From contig NZ_JAFCLP010000003.1 in the NCBI RefSeq assembly GCF_018129405.1, forward strand, positions 62,001 to 126,000: a stretch of 64,000 nucleotides of DNA. The letters are read 5' to 3'. This DNA comes from Bradyrhizobium iriomotense (lineage in GTDB: Bacteria; Pseudomonadota; Alphaproteobacteria; Rhizobiales; Xanthobacteraceae). Numbering within the stretch: position 1 is the stretch's first letter; each line of letters starts with the position of its first letter. The notes under the pieces were generated by a model. The model saw only the letters and a program-made list of their open reading frames with translations, had not been told where the DNA came from and ran no database searches. A program made the translations under genes and the position numbers. This document shows, in pieces, positions 16,993 to 26,043 of this stretch.

Positions 16993-17298
16993 TTACCGGC
17001 CGCGTGGTGCGCCGAAGACGCGCGACAGCAGCCAGATCGGGATCACGATGACTGCGCCGAGCAGGAAGTAGCGCCACAGCCAGTTCACCGCATCGAAGCC
17101 GAGATCCCAGAGACGCTGGAACAGCAGGCGGATGCTGTGGATGATGTTCCAGGGATCGAAGCCGATCGCGGCGAGCACGACGCCGACCAGGATCGAGAGC
17201 AGGACCAGGCGAAACGCGACCGCCAGCGGCGAGCCGCCGAGAAAGCGGTTCAGGCCATCGCTGCGGCCGGCCGGCAAATCTCTGACGTCTTGGACCAT
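16993..17298 (-). CDS. Small integral membrane protein (DUF6460-like)
   Basis: 101 residues. The ATG at 17298 follows an AGGGAG Shine-Dalgarno, so the longer upstream reading is not used. It has two hydrophobic segments (LAVAFRLVLLSILVGVVLAAIG and WRYFLLGAVIVIPIWLLSRVFG) separated by an amphipathic stretch FDPWNIIHSIRLLFQRLWDLG. Similar small proteins are common in Bradyrhizobium, and I place it tentatively in DUF6460. It lies 27 nt upstream of the MBL gene on the same strand, so it is probably the first gene of a three-gene unit with that hydrolase and MATE. Confidence 0.72.
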   Translation of the reverse strand: MVQDVRDLPAGRSDGLNRFLGGSPLAVAFRLVLLSILVGVVLAAIGFDPWNIIHSIRLLFQRLWDLGFDAVNWLWRYFLLGAVIVIPIWLLSRVFGAPRGR

Positions 17299-17406
17299 CG
17301 CAAACTCCCTGGACGGATTCGATCCCATTATAGGGCACGGCGGGGGACATGGGGAACCCGGGACGGGGCGTCAATCGGGTTACGGGAGTTTAATTCGGGC
17401 AGTGCC

Positions 17407-19068
17407 TCACACCTCAATCTCCGCCGGCTCCGCGTTCAGCATCCTTTCCAGCGTCTCCAGCCGGTCGGCCTCCCGCGGCGGCTTGTCCCAGCGCAGGCGG
17501 CTGATGCGCGGAAAGCGCATGGCGATGCCGGATTTGTGCCGTGGCGAGCGCTGCAGCCCCTCGAAGGCGACCTCCAGCACCAGCCCCTTGTCGCCCTCGT
17601 GCACGACATGGCGCACGGGACCGAATTTTTCGGTGGTGTTGCGGCGGACGAAGCGGTCGATCTGCAGCAGCTCCTCGTCGGTGAAGCCGAAATAGGCTTT
17701 TCCGACCGGCACCAGCTCGTCGCCGCCTTCGCCCTTGGTCCAAACACCAAAGGTGTAGTCGGAATAATAGGACGAGCGCTTGCCGTGGCCGCGCTGCGCA
17801 TACATCAGCACGGCATCGATGATGTGCGGATCGCGCTTCCACTTCCACCACTGGCCCTTCGGCCGGCCCGGCAGATAAGGCGCATCGCGCCGCTTAAGCA
17901 TCACGCCCTCGACGGCGTCCGCATCTTCGCCGGCGCCGGCACTCGCGGGATCGGCGCGTGCGGCGGTCAACGCCTCCCAGCTCGCGAAGGGGACGGTGGG
18001 CGACAGGTCGATGCGGGAATCGTCGAGCTTCCTGACGAATGTCTCCAGCCGTTCGCGCCGCTCCACGAACGGCAGCTCGCGCAGATCGTTCTCGTCGTCG
18101 CCGAGCAGATCATAGGCGCGCAAATGGATCGGAAACTCCTTGATCAGTTTTGGCGACACGACCTTGCGGTTGAGCCGCTGCTGCAAAACGTTGAAGCTCT
18201 GCACGCGGCCTTCGCGCAGGATCAGCAGCTCGCCGTCGATCGCGCCGGGTAAGCGCAGCGACGGCACGAGATCCGGAAAGCTGCCGGTAATGTCCTCGCC
18301 GGTGCGCGAATAGAGCCGCGCCGTGATGTGCCCGCGATCGTCGCGGCCGGCGACTGCCTGCACCCGGATGCCGTCCCATTTCCATTCGGCGATGTAGTCG
18401 ACGGGATCGAGCGCCGCGAAATCGCCGTCCTCGATCGCGTGAGCCAGCATCACCGGCCGGAACGGTGCGGGATCGCGATTAACCGGCTTTTCGCCGCGGC
18501 CTTCCAGCCAGGCGAACAGGTCGAGATAGGGCGGGCTGAGCCCCGGCCAAATCAGCTCGATCTCGTGCGGGTCCTTGTCCCCGAGCGCGGCGGCCGCAGT
18601 CTTGGCCAGTCGCGCGGAAATGCCGATCCGCAACGCTCCGGTGACGAGCTTGAGCAGTGCCCAGCGCCCGGTCTCGTCGAGCTCATCGAGCCAGCGCTCG
18701 AGCTGTTTTGGCAGTTCGGTCTTGCCGAGCGTGCGCAGCGTGGTGACGACCTCGGTGAGGGTCGGTGAGGGAGGGTTGTTGTGGGCGGCGAGCTCGGCCC
18801 TAGGCCACATCAGCGCGACCGTCTCCGAGAGATCGCCGACATAATCGTAACTCAACCCGAACAGCACCTCATCCGTGCGGGCCGCGATGAGGTCGCGGAT
18901 CAGCGCCGGCTTGGCGTGCTTGAAGCTGAGCGCGCCGGTCAGCGCGGCGAGCGCATAGCCGCGATCGGGATCGCCGACCTCGCGGAAATAGCAGGTGATG
19001 AGCCGCAGCTTGTTGTTGCGGCCGGGCTCGTAGGCGAGGCGATCGAGCAGTTCGGCGAAGCGGTTCAT
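17407..19068 (-). CDS. ATP-dependent DNA ligase, ligase-associated damage-response type
   Basis: 553-residue ATP-dependent ligase of the bacterial type encoded with its own nuclease and helicase (TIGR04120-like). An N-terminal DNA-binding domain (about 1-190) leads to the nucleotidyltransferase motif I, EWKWDGIRV, with adenylated Lys230. Next come ARLYSRTGEDITGSFPDL (motif III region), EGVMLKRRDAPYLPGR (motif IV) and KGQWWKWKRDPHIIDAVLMYAQRG (motif V, landmark only), and an OB domain. The ATG at 19068 overlaps the exonuclease stop as ATGA, so the two are coupled. Known role in the family: repair of crosslinks or breaks, separate from replicative LigA. Confidence 0.92.
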   Translation of the reverse strand: MNRFAELLDRLAYEPGRNNKLRLITCYFREVGDPDRGYALAALTGALSFKHAKPALIRDLIAARTDEVLFGLSYDYVGDLSETVALMWPRAELAAHNNPPSPTLTEVVTTLRTLGKTELPKQLERWLDELDETGRWALLKLVTGALRIGISARLAKTAAAALGDKDPHEIELIWPGLSPPYLDLFAWLEGRGEKPVNRDPAPFRPVMLAHAIEDGDFAALDPVDYIAEWKWDGIRVQAVAGRDDRGHITARLYSRTGEDITGSFPDLVPSLRLPGAIDGELLILREGRVQSFNVLQQRLNRKVVSPKLIKEFPIHLRAYDLLGDDENDLRELPFVERRERLETFVRKLDDSRIDLSPTVPFASWEALTAARADPASAGAGEDADAVEGVMLKRRDAPYLPGRPKGQWWKWKRDPHIIDAVLMYAQRGHGKRSSYYSDYTFGVWTKGEGGDELVPVGKAYFGFTDEELLQIDRFVRRNTTEKFGPVRHVVHEGDKGLVLEVAFEGLQRSPRHKSGIAMRFPRISRLRWDKPPREADRLETLERMLNAEPAEIEV

Positions 19069-20111
19069 GCTTCGGCCTCGTCGGCAATGGGCGTCTCGCT
19101 CTCCTCCTCGTCGCCATAGCCGACCAGATCGAGCGGCTGCGCTTTCAGGCCCTTGCTCCGGCACCAATGCACCAGCGCATCTTCCTGGCCGTGGGTGACC
19201 CGGATTTCGCCGGCGCCGGTCGCCGCGATGGTCGCGGTGAGGCCGTCCCAATCGGCATGATCGGAGATCACCAGCGGCAGCTCGACGCCGCGCTGCCGCG
19301 CCCGGGCGCGCACGCGCATCCACCCCGAGGCGAAGGCGGTGACGGGATCGGGAAAGCGGCGCGTCCAGAGATCGGATGTCGCCGAGGGCGGCGCCAGCGT
19401 GATGGTGCCGGCAAGCGCCGCCTTCTTCACGCCCTTCACCGGCCTGAGCTCGCCGAGGTCGATGCCGCGGCTCTGATAGTATTCGGTGATCGTCTCCATC
19501 GCGCCATGCAGATAGATCGGCGCGTCATAGCCGGCCTGGCGCAGCAGCGCGATCACGCGCTGCGCCTTGCCGAGTGAATAGGCGCCGACGAGATGCGCGC
19601 GCTCCGGAAACAGCGCGACCGACGCCAGCAGCTTCTTCACCTCGTCGGCCGCGTCGCCATGCCGGAACACCGGCAGCCCGAACGTCGCCTCGGTGATGAA
19701 GACGTCGCACGGCACCAGCTCGAACGGCGTGCAGGTCGGATCTCGCGCATCCTTGTAGTCGCCGGAGGCGACAATGCAGGTGTCCTTGCACGTCACCGCG
19801 ATCTGCGCCGAGCCGAGCACATGGCCGGCCGGGTGGAATTTCACGCGGACGTCGCCGAGCTGGATCTCCTCGCCATAGCGGATGACTTGCGTCGAGCCGG
19901 CAAAATTCTCGCCATAGCGCAGCCGCATCATGTCCAGGGTTTCCTGCGTCGCCAGCACCGCGCCATGGCCGGCGCGGGCATGGTCGGAATGGCCGTGGGT
20001 GATCACGGCCCGCTCGACCGGGCGGACAGGGTCGATATGGAAGCCGCCGGGCTTGCAGCACAGGCCGGCAGCAGCTGGCAGCAGGATGTCTTGCGGACGC
20101 ATCGAGGTCAT
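19065..20111 (-). CDS. Ligase-associated DNA exonuclease (MBL/beta-CASP fold)
   Basis: 348 residues (start 20111; 20102 also possible). The metallo-beta-lactamase motif ITHGHSDHARAGH gives His39, His41, Asp43 and His44. HPAGHVLGSAQIAV and VASGDYKD (metal Asp) follow, then a beta-CASP region with VGAYSLGKAQRVIALL. This is the SNM1/CPSF-like nuclease that accompanies the bacterial ATP-dependent ligase (TIGR04122-like). It overlaps the ligase start by 4 nt. The usual third and fourth members of the module lie 2.6 kb away on the other strand. Confidence 0.9.
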   Translation of the reverse strand: MTSMRPQDILLPAAAGLCCKPGGFHIDPVRPVERAVITHGHSDHARAGHGAVLATQETLDMMRLRYGENFAGSTQVIRYGEEIQLGDVRVKFHPAGHVLGSAQIAVTCKDTCIVASGDYKDARDPTCTPFELVPCDVFITEATFGLPVFRHGDAADEVKKLLASVALFPERAHLVGAYSLGKAQRVIALLRQAGYDAPIYLHGAMETITEYYQSRGIDLGELRPVKGVKKAALAGTITLAPPSATSDLWTRRFPDPVTAFASGWMRVRARARQRGVELPLVISDHADWDGLTATIAATGAGEIRVTHGQEDALVHWCRSKGLKAQPLDLVGYGDEEESETPIADEAEA

Positions 20112-20138
20112 ATAGGCAGCGGTGCCCCGATATTCACC

Positions 20139-20223
20139 CGTCATGCGTGGGCTTGACCCACGCATCCATCCTCTTAAACAGTCCCCTTTTTCATGGATTG
20201 CCGGGTCAGGCCCGGCAATGACG
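20139..20223. repeat. Palindromic repeat between divergent exonuclease and methyltransferase genes
   Basis: CGTCAT (20139-20144) pairs with ATGACG (20218-20223). Two strong internal hairpins are ATGCGTGGG-CTTGA-CCCACGCAT (20143-20165) and TTGCCGGG-TCAGG-CCCGGCAA (20198-20218). It occupies almost the entire 126-bp divergent promoter region of the exonuclease/ligase and methyltransferase transcripts, which is unusual since most units here follow stop codons. Confidence 0.82.
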
Positions 20224-20237
20224 AGTGTTGGTTCCTA

Positions 20238-21164
20238 ATGCCGCTCCGCCTGTTTCTGACCTCCGGCGATCTCATGGCTGACCGCCGTTTCGAGTTCGCG
20301 CGCGACCTCCAGCTCAAGGGCGATCTGCCCGCCGCAGCCGACCTCCTGGAGCAGGCGATCGAGCTCGCACCGAATTTCACCTCGGCCTGGTTCACGCTCG
20401 GCGAGATCCGCCAGCAGCTCGGCGAGCGCGACAAGGCGATCGCGGCCTTCCGCAAGGCGCGGGACTCCGATCCTGAAGACCAGCACGGCGCCGGCCTGCA
20501 TTTGATGCGGCTCGGCGACGCGCAAGTGGCGGAGATGCCGAAGGCCTATGTGCAGGCCCTGTTCGACCAGTACGCGCCGCGCTTCGAGCACGCGCTGATC
20601 AACGATCTCGGCTATCGCGCCCCCGCGCTGATCTTCAAGGCGGTGCTGGCCGCGCGCGTCGCCGCCAAGAAGCCGGCCTTCTTCAGGCGCACCATCGATC
20701 TCGGCTGCGGCACCGGCCTTGCGGCCGCCGCCTTCGCGAAGCAGGTCGACCATTTCATCGGCATCGATCTGTCGCCCGGCATGATCAAGGAGGCGCGCGC
20801 GACGCAGCTCTATGCGGAGCTCGAAGTCGCCGACATGATCGAGGGCCTGCGTACGAAGAGCGACGCGAGTGCGAACCTCGTGGTCGCGGCCGATGCGTTC
20901 GTCTATCTCTCCGATCTCGCCCCTGTTCTCACCGAGACAAAGCGCGTGCTCGTATCGGGCGGCGTGCTCGCCTTCACGCTGGAGACGCATGCGGGCGATG
21001 GCATCGTGCTTGGCGAAGGCCTGCGCTATGCCCATTCGGCGGAATATGTGCGCGGTGCCATCGCGAAAGCCGGGCTCAAGCTGCTGACACTCGAGCCGGC
21101 CTCGCCGCGCAACGAGAACAGCGAGCCGGTGCGCGGCCTCGTCGTCGTTGCCGAGAAAACTTGA
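20238..21164 (+). CDS. TPR-containing SAM-dependent methyltransferase
   Basis: 308 residues from the ATG at 20238 (a longer reading would run into the palindromic repeat). Residues about 15-85 form two tetratricopeptide repeats (LQLKGDLPAAADLLEQAIEL, then WFTLGEIRQQLGERDKAIAAF). The class I methyltransferase core follows: TIDLGCGTGLAAAAF (motif I), HFIGIDLSPGMIKEA (motif II) and LVVAADAFVYLSDL (motif IV). The target is unknown. TPRs suggest a protein partner. It sits inside the split DNA-repair module, so a link to repair is possible but not shown. Confidence 0.85.
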   Translation: MPLRLFLTSGDLMADRRFEFARDLQLKGDLPAAADLLEQAIELAPNFTSAWFTLGEIRQQLGERDKAIAAFRKARDSDPEDQHGAGLHLMRLGDAQVAEMPKAYVQALFDQYAPRFEHALINDLGYRAPALIFKAVLAARVAAKKPAFFRRTIDLGCGTGLAAAAFAKQVDHFIGIDLSPGMIKEARATQLYAELEVADMIEGLRTKSDASANLVVAADAFVYLSDLAPVLTETKRVLVSGGVLAFTLETHAGDGIVLGEGLRYAHSAEYVRGAIAKAGLKLLTLEPASPRNENSEPVRGLVVVAEKT

Positions 21165-21280
21165 GTCTAGGCGCTAACGCCCTCGCGATTTGAGCGTCAT
21201 TGCGTCGCAAAGCTGCGACTTCTCACTTGCGAGCCGTGCTGCGTTCCCAGCACAATGCGCGCATCAGGGAGAAAACAACA

Positions 21281-22510
21281 ATGACGAAAAATCCATCGCG
21301 GCGCGATTTCAGCGCCGCCGCGCTCGCCACCATCGCCGCATCGACATTGCCCGCGCCCTATGTCTGGGCCGCGGAGAAGAAATACGATGCCGGCGCCAGC
21401 GACACCGAGATCAAGATCGGCCAGACCGTGCCGCATTCCGGCCCAGGCTCGCTCTACGGCGTGCTCGGGCGCGTCGGCGAAGCCTATTTCCAGATGCTGA
21501 ACGAGAAGGGCGGCATCAACGGGCGCAAGGTCAAGTTCCTCACCATGGACGATGCCTACAGCGCGCCGAAATGCGTCGAGGCGACGCGGCGCCTGGTCGA
21601 GCAGGAGGAGGTGCTGGCGCTCTACGGCTCGCTCGGCACCGCGCCGCAGACCGCCGTGCACAAATACCTGAACTCCAAGGGCGTGCCACAGCTGCTGCTC
21701 AACACCGGCGCGTCGAAGTGGAACAATCCGAAAGAGTTCAAATGGACGATGGCGGGTCTGCCGCTCTATCCGACCGAGGCGCGCATCTTGGCGCGGCACG
21801 TCGTCGCCGTGAAGCCGAATGCGAAGATCGGCATCCTCTACCAGAACGACGATTTCGGCCGCGACTTCCTCGGCCCCTTCAAGAAGGTGCTGGCGGACGC
21901 CGGCGGCACGGCGCAGGTGATCATGGAGCAGACCTACGATCTCACCGAGCCGACCGTCGATTCCCAGCTCATCAATCTCTCCAAGTCCGGCGCCGACGTC
22001 TTCTACAACATCTCGACCGGCAAGGCGTCGTCGCAGTCGATCCGCAAAGTCGCCGAGCTCGGCTGGAAGCCGCTGCAGCTGCTGTCTGCCGGCTCGACCG
22101 GCCGTTCGATCCTCAGCGCCGCGGGCCTCGAGAATGCCGCCGGCATCGTCGCCATCCGCTACAACAAGGAGGTCGGGCTGCCGAAATGGGAGAAGGATCC
22201 GGACGTGATGGCGTTCGAGGAGCTGCGCAAGAAGTACACGCCGGCGATCGACCCCGACAACACCATCGCCTTTGCCGGCTATGGCCAGGCGGTGACCATG
22301 GGCGAGATTTTGCGCCGCTGCGGCGACGACCTCACCCGCGCCAACGTCTTGAAGCAGGCCTCCACGCTCGCCGGCTTCCACTCGCCCTATTTCCTCGACG
22401 GCGTCACCTACAGCTACACGCCCGAGGACTACACGCCGATGAAGACGCTGTTCATCTCCACCTTCACCGGCAAGGACTGGGACATCTCCGACAAGCCGAT
22501 GTCGGAGTAG
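21281..22510 (+). CDS. Branched-chain-type ABC substrate-binding protein (Tat-exported, orphan)
   Basis: 409 residues. The ATG at 21281 follows AGGGAG and starts a twin-arginine signal, NPSRRDFSAAALATIAAST, cleaved near YVWA. The periplasmic binding domain opens with TEIKIGQTVPHSGPGSLYG and MLNEKGGINGRKVKFL, typical of Leu/Ile/Val-type (Peripla_BP_6) binders. No permease or ATPase genes adjoin it. The binding protein at 51981-53186 shares the same opening motifs (IGQT-P-SGP, MLNEKGGINGRKV, TRRLVE, PQL), so the two are paralogues. Ligands for this family range from amino acids to aromatic acids. Confidence 0.88.
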   Translation: MTKNPSRRDFSAAALATIAASTLPAPYVWAAEKKYDAGASDTEIKIGQTVPHSGPGSLYGVLGRVGEAYFQMLNEKGGINGRKVKFLTMDDAYSAPKCVEATRRLVEQEEVLALYGSLGTAPQTAVHKYLNSKGVPQLLLNTGASKWNNPKEFKWTMAGLPLYPTEARILARHVVAVKPNAKIGILYQNDDFGRDFLGPFKKVLADAGGTAQVIMEQTYDLTEPTVDSQLINLSKSGADVFYNISTGKASSQSIRKVAELGWKPLQLLSAGSTGRSILSAAGLENAAGIVAIRYNKEVGLPKWEKDPDVMAFEELRKKYTPAIDPDNTIAFAGYGQAVTMGEILRRCGDDLTRANVLKQASTLAGFHSPYFLDGVTYSYTPEDYTPMKTLFISTFTGKDWDISDKPMSE

Positions 22511-22518
22511 GGTGACGC

Positions 22519-22669
22519 TCTCTCTTCCCCTCTCCCCGCTTGCGGGGAGAGGGCAGGGTGAGGGGGAGCCTCCGCGGGGACGGAGGCAGTTGCCCTTGCG
22601 GAGACTCCCCCTCACCCGGAATTCGCGCTGACGCGCAAATTCCGGCCTCTCCCCGCAGGCGGGGAGAGG
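22519..22669. repeat. Nested palindromic repeat (family G)
   Basis: CCTCTCCCCGC near 22529 begins a hairpin with GCGGGGAGAGG, and the same arm returns as CCTCTCCCCGC-AGGC-GGGGAGAGG at about 22646-22669. Between them GGGTGAGGGGGAG pairs with CTCCCCCTCACCC, CCTCCG with CGGAGG, and GAATTCGCGC-TGAC-GCGCAAATTC forms another stem. It lies 8 nt past the binding-protein stop and 51 nt before the helicase start, so it marks the right edge of the segment that interrupts the repair module. Confidence 0.85.
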
Positions 22670-22720
22670 CGAAGCAAGCCCCCCTCGACGAACCCACCCC
22701 CACGGCTTACCTCTTATGCC

Positions 22721-25318
22721 GTGCCGCCCCGCATCCTCAAAATCCCGGCCGAGCCGGCGACGCTGCTGCCCGACCGCTTCAACGCGTGGTTCGCGGCGCG
22801 CGGCTGGTCGCCGCGTGCGCATCAGCTGGCGCTGCTGGACAAGGCGCGCGAGGACCGTTCCGCGCTCTTGATCGCGCCGACCGGTGCCGGCAAGACGCTG
22901 GCGGGATTTCTGCCGACGCTGGTAGAGCTGTCGACGCCGGCGGTCGAACGCAACGCCGGCGTCAAGCAAAACCTCATCTCCACCGGCCGCAGCGTGCAAC
23001 GCGCCGGCGGTCTCCACACCCTCTACATCTCGCCGCTCAAGGCGCTCGCCGTCGACATCGCGCGTAACCTCGAGCGTCCCGTTGCCGAGATGGGCTTGCC
23101 GATCAAGGTCGAGACCCGCACCGGCGACACGCCGGTATCGCGGCGCCAGCGCCAGCGACGCTATCCGCCTGATGTCCTGCTGACGACGCCTGAGCAGCTC
23201 GCGCTCTTGCTCTCCTCGGACGATGCGCCGTTCCTGTTCTCCTCCCTGAAGCGCATCGTGCTGGACGAGCTGCACGCGCTGGTGACCTCCAAGCGCGGTG
23301 ATCTACTCTCGCTTGGACTCGCGCGCCTCTGGCGCCTCGCGCCGCAGATGCGCGCAATCGGCCTGTCGGCGACCGTGGCCGAGCCGGAGCAGCTCGCGCG
23401 CGTCCTGGTGCCGCAGCCCGACGGGAAGGAGGCGGCCGCCGACATCGTCGTCGCTGGCGGCGCGGCGCCGCCAGAGGTCGAGATGCTGGACACGCGCGAG
23501 CGGCTGCCCTGGGCCGGTCACAGCGCGCGCCACGCGCTCCCCGAGATCTACGAGCTGATCAAGGCGAACAGGACCACGCTCGTTTTCGTCAACACCCGCA
23601 GCCAGGCCGAGATGCTGTTCCAGAATCTCTGGAGCATGAACGACGACGGCCTTGCGATTGCGCTGCATCACGGCTCGCTCGACGTCGCCCAGCGCCGCAA
23701 GGTCGAGGACGCCATGTCGGCGGGACGCTTGCGCGGCGTCGTCTGCACCTCCTCGCTCGACCTCGGTGTCGACTGGGGCGACGTCGATCTCGTCGTCAAT
23801 ATCGGCGCGCCGAAGGGCTCCTCGCGCCTGATGCAGCGCATCGGCCGCGCCAACCACCGCCTCGACGAGGCCTCGCGCGCGGTGCTGGTGCCGGCCAACC
23901 GGTTCGAGGTGCTGGAATGCCGCGTCGCCATCGACGCCATCGCCGAGAATGCGCAGGACACGCCGCCGCTGCGCACCGGCGCGCTCGACGTGCTCGCGCA
24001 GCACGTGCTCGGCTGCGCCTGCGGCGAGCCGTTTTTCAGCGACGATCTCTACCGCGAAGTCCGCACCGCCGCGCCCTACGCAAGCCTCTCGCGGCAGGAT
24101 TTCGACGACGTCGTCGATTTCGTCGCCTCGGGCGGCTACGCGCTGAAGACCTATGAGCGCTTCGCCCGCATCAAGCAGGACAAGGAGGGACGCTGGCGCG
24201 TTGCCAATCCCAAGGTGCGGCAGAGCTACCGCATGAATGTCGGCACCATCGTCGAGGACGACATGCTGAAGGTGCGCCTGGTGCGCTCGCGCGGCGGCGG
24301 TGATGGAAAGGCAGGTGGATCGACGGGCGTGATCGCGCGCGGCGGCCGGTTGCTCGGCGAGATCGAGGAAGCCTTCATCGAAGGCCTCAGCCCCGGCGAC
24401 ACCTTCGTGTTCAGCGGCGAGGTGGTGCGCTACGAAACCCTGGTCGAGGACCAGGTCTATGTCTCGCGCGCGCATGACAAGGACCCGAAAGTGCCGTCCT
24501 ACATGGGCGGCAAGTTTCCGCTCTCGACCTATCTTGCCGAGCGCGTGCGCCGTCTGCTCGACGACGGCCGCGCTTGGGGCGGCTTGCCCGAGCAGGTGCG
24601 CGACTGGCTGTCGCTGCAAAAGGACGTCTCGCGCGTGCCCGCGGTGCGCGAGCTGCTGGTTGAGAGCTTTCCGCGCGCCAACAAGCATTATCTCGTCTGC
24701 TATCCCTTCGAGGGGCGGCTCGCGCACCAGACGCTGGGCATGCTGCTGACGCGGCGGCTGGAGCGCGCACGCGCGCGGCCGCTCGGCTTCGTCGCCAATG
24801 AATATGCGGTGGCGATCTGGGGGCTCGGCGATCTCTCCTTCATGATCCGCGACGGCAGGATCGACCTCAACGCGCTGTTCGACCCCGACATGCTCGGCGA
24901 CGATCTCGAAGCCTGGCTCGCCGAATCCGCTCTGATGAAGCGCACGTTCCGCAACTGCGCGATCATCTCCGGCCTGATCGCGCGCCGTCACACCGGCGAA
25001 GAGAAAAGCCGCCGCCAGGTGCTGTTCTCGACCGACCTCGTCTACGACGTCTTGCGAAAACACCAGGCCGATCACGTCCTGCTCCGCGCCGCGCGCGCCG
25101 ATGCCGCCACCGGCCTGCTCGATCTGCGCCGCCTCGGCGACATGCTCGCCCGTATCCACGGCCGCATCACCCATCGGGAACTCGATCATGTCTCGCCACT
25201 CGCCGTCCCCGTGATGCTGGAAATCGGCCGCGAGTCAGTTTATGGCGAAGCTGCAGACGAACTTTTGGCGGAAGCCGCCGACGAGCTCGTCAAAGAGGCG
25301 ATGGATAGAAGCGGGTAA
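22721..25318 (+). CDS. Ligase-associated DEXH-box helicase (Lhr-like)
   Basis: 865-residue superfamily 2 helicase, TIGR04121-like. Motif I APTGAGKT (52-59), motif Ia YISPLKALAVD, motif II DELH (182-185), motif III GLSATVAEP, motif V TSSLDLGVDWGDVDLVVN and motif VI MQRIGRANHR are all present. The Lhr-specific winged-helix and C-terminal domains follow (RMNVGTIVEDD, FVFSGEVVRYE). It uses a GTG start. A nearby ATG at 22716 is out of frame. The helicase probably unwinds or loads on damaged DNA for the accompanying nuclease and ligase. It is followed after 3 nt by pdeM. Confidence 0.93.
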   Translation: MPPRILKIPAEPATLLPDRFNAWFAARGWSPRAHQLALLDKAREDRSALLIAPTGAGKTLAGFLPTLVELSTPAVERNAGVKQNLISTGRSVQRAGGLHTLYISPLKALAVDIARNLERPVAEMGLPIKVETRTGDTPVSRRQRQRRYPPDVLLTTPEQLALLLSSDDAPFLFSSLKRIVLDELHALVTSKRGDLLSLGLARLWRLAPQMRAIGLSATVAEPEQLARVLVPQPDGKEAAADIVVAGGAAPPEVEMLDTRERLPWAGHSARHALPEIYELIKANRTTLVFVNTRSQAEMLFQNLWSMNDDGLAIALHHGSLDVAQRRKVEDAMSAGRLRGVVCTSSLDLGVDWGDVDLVVNIGAPKGSSRLMQRIGRANHRLDEASRAVLVPANRFEVLECRVAIDAIAENAQDTPPLRTGALDVLAQHVLGCACGEPFFSDDLYREVRTAAPYASLSRQDFDDVVDFVASGGYALKTYERFARIKQDKEGRWRVANPKVRQSYRMNVGTIVEDDMLKVRLVRSRGGGDGKAGGSTGVIARGGRLLGEIEEAFIEGLSPGDTFVFSGEVVRYETLVEDQVYVSRAHDKDPKVPSYMGGKFPLSTYLAERVRRLLDDGRAWGGLPEQVRDWLSLQKDVSRVPAVRELLVESFPRANKHYLVCYPFEGRLAHQTLGMLLTRRLERARARPLGFVANEYAVAIWGLGDLSFMIRDGRIDLNALFDPDMLGDDLEAWLAESALMKRTFRNCAIISGLIARRHTGEEKSRRQVLFSTDLVYDVLRKHQADHVLLRAARADAATGLLDLRRLGDMLARIHGRITHRELDHVSPLAVPVMLEIGRESVYGEAADELLAEAADELVKEAMDRSG

Positions 25319-25321
25319 GAC

Positions 25322-26032
25322 GTGACGGCAGGCGCGCTGGTTTCAGGGGATGACGAGGACATGCGCGTTTCCAAGGTCACCATCAGCGATGTGACGTTCG
25401 CGGCCGATCTCTCCGGCGCGCTGTTCTGGGAGGAGCAGCGCCTGCTCGTCGTCTCCGACCTGCATCTGGAAAAAGGTTCGAGCTTCGCGACGCGCGGCGT
25501 GCTGCTGCCGCCCTACGATACCATCGCGACACTTGGCCGGCTCGCTGCTGTCATCTCCCGCCATGATCCGCGAACCGTCATCGCGCTCGGCGACAGCTTT
25601 CACGACCGCACCGCGCATGAGCGCCTGTCGGCCGAGGACCGCGACGCAGTGGCCGCACTTCAGGCCGGCCGCGACTGGATCTGGATCTCGGGCAATCACG
25701 ATCCGATGCTGCCGCGGGATCTCGGCGGCACCATTGCCGACGAAGTCGCGATCGGCCCGATCACCTTCCGTCACGAGCCGACCGGCGCGCATGGCGAGAT
25801 TGCCGGCCATCTGCATCCCAAGGCCCGCATCTCCGCGCGCGGAAGGTCGATGGAGCGCCGCTGCTTTGCCAGCGACGGCATGCGCGCCGTGATGCCCGCC
25901 TTCGGCGCCTATGCCGGCGGCCTCAGCATCCGCGACGCCGCGTTCGCAAGGATCTTTCCGAAGAACGGCTTCGTCGCACACCTGCTCGGCGACCGCCGCG
26001 TCCACGCCATCGCCGCGTCGCGGTGTTATTGA
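25322..26032 (+). CDS. pdeM: Ligase-associated DNA damage response endonuclease/phosphoesterase PdeM
   Basis: 236 residues from GTG 25322, or 223 from ATG 25361, which has a GAGGA upstream and starts nearer the fold. It is a calcineurin-like metallophosphoesterase: VVSDLHLEKG (DxH), ALGDSFHD (GD), SGNHDP (GNHD) and EIAGHLHPKA (GHxH) give the full dimetal set. It corresponds to the fourth member of the ligase-associated module (TIGR04123-like). It is directly downstream of the helicase with a 3-nt gap, so it is co-expressed with it. Confidence 0.9.
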   Translation: MTAGALVSGDDEDMRVSKVTISDVTFAADLSGALFWEEQRLLVVSDLHLEKGSSFATRGVLLPPYDTIATLGRLAAVISRHDPRTVIALGDSFHDRTAHERLSAEDRDAVAALQAGRDWIWISGNHDPMLPRDLGGTIADEVAIGPITFRHEPTGAHGEIAGHLHPKARISARGRSMERRCFASDGMRAVMPAFGAYAGGLSIRDAAFARIFPKNGFVAHLLGDRRVHAIAASRCY

Positions 26033-26043
26033 GACGTTCACTT

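Noticed and set aside
21197-23275. Minus-strand frame of nearly 700 codons over the binding protein and helicase start
   Set aside because: It runs through a palindromic repeat region and two good genes on the other strand, with no start signal or domain.
23303-25189. Minus-strand frame opposite the helicase
   Set aside because: Antisense shadow of a clear SF2 helicase; composition is Arg/His/Glu-rich without a fold signature.
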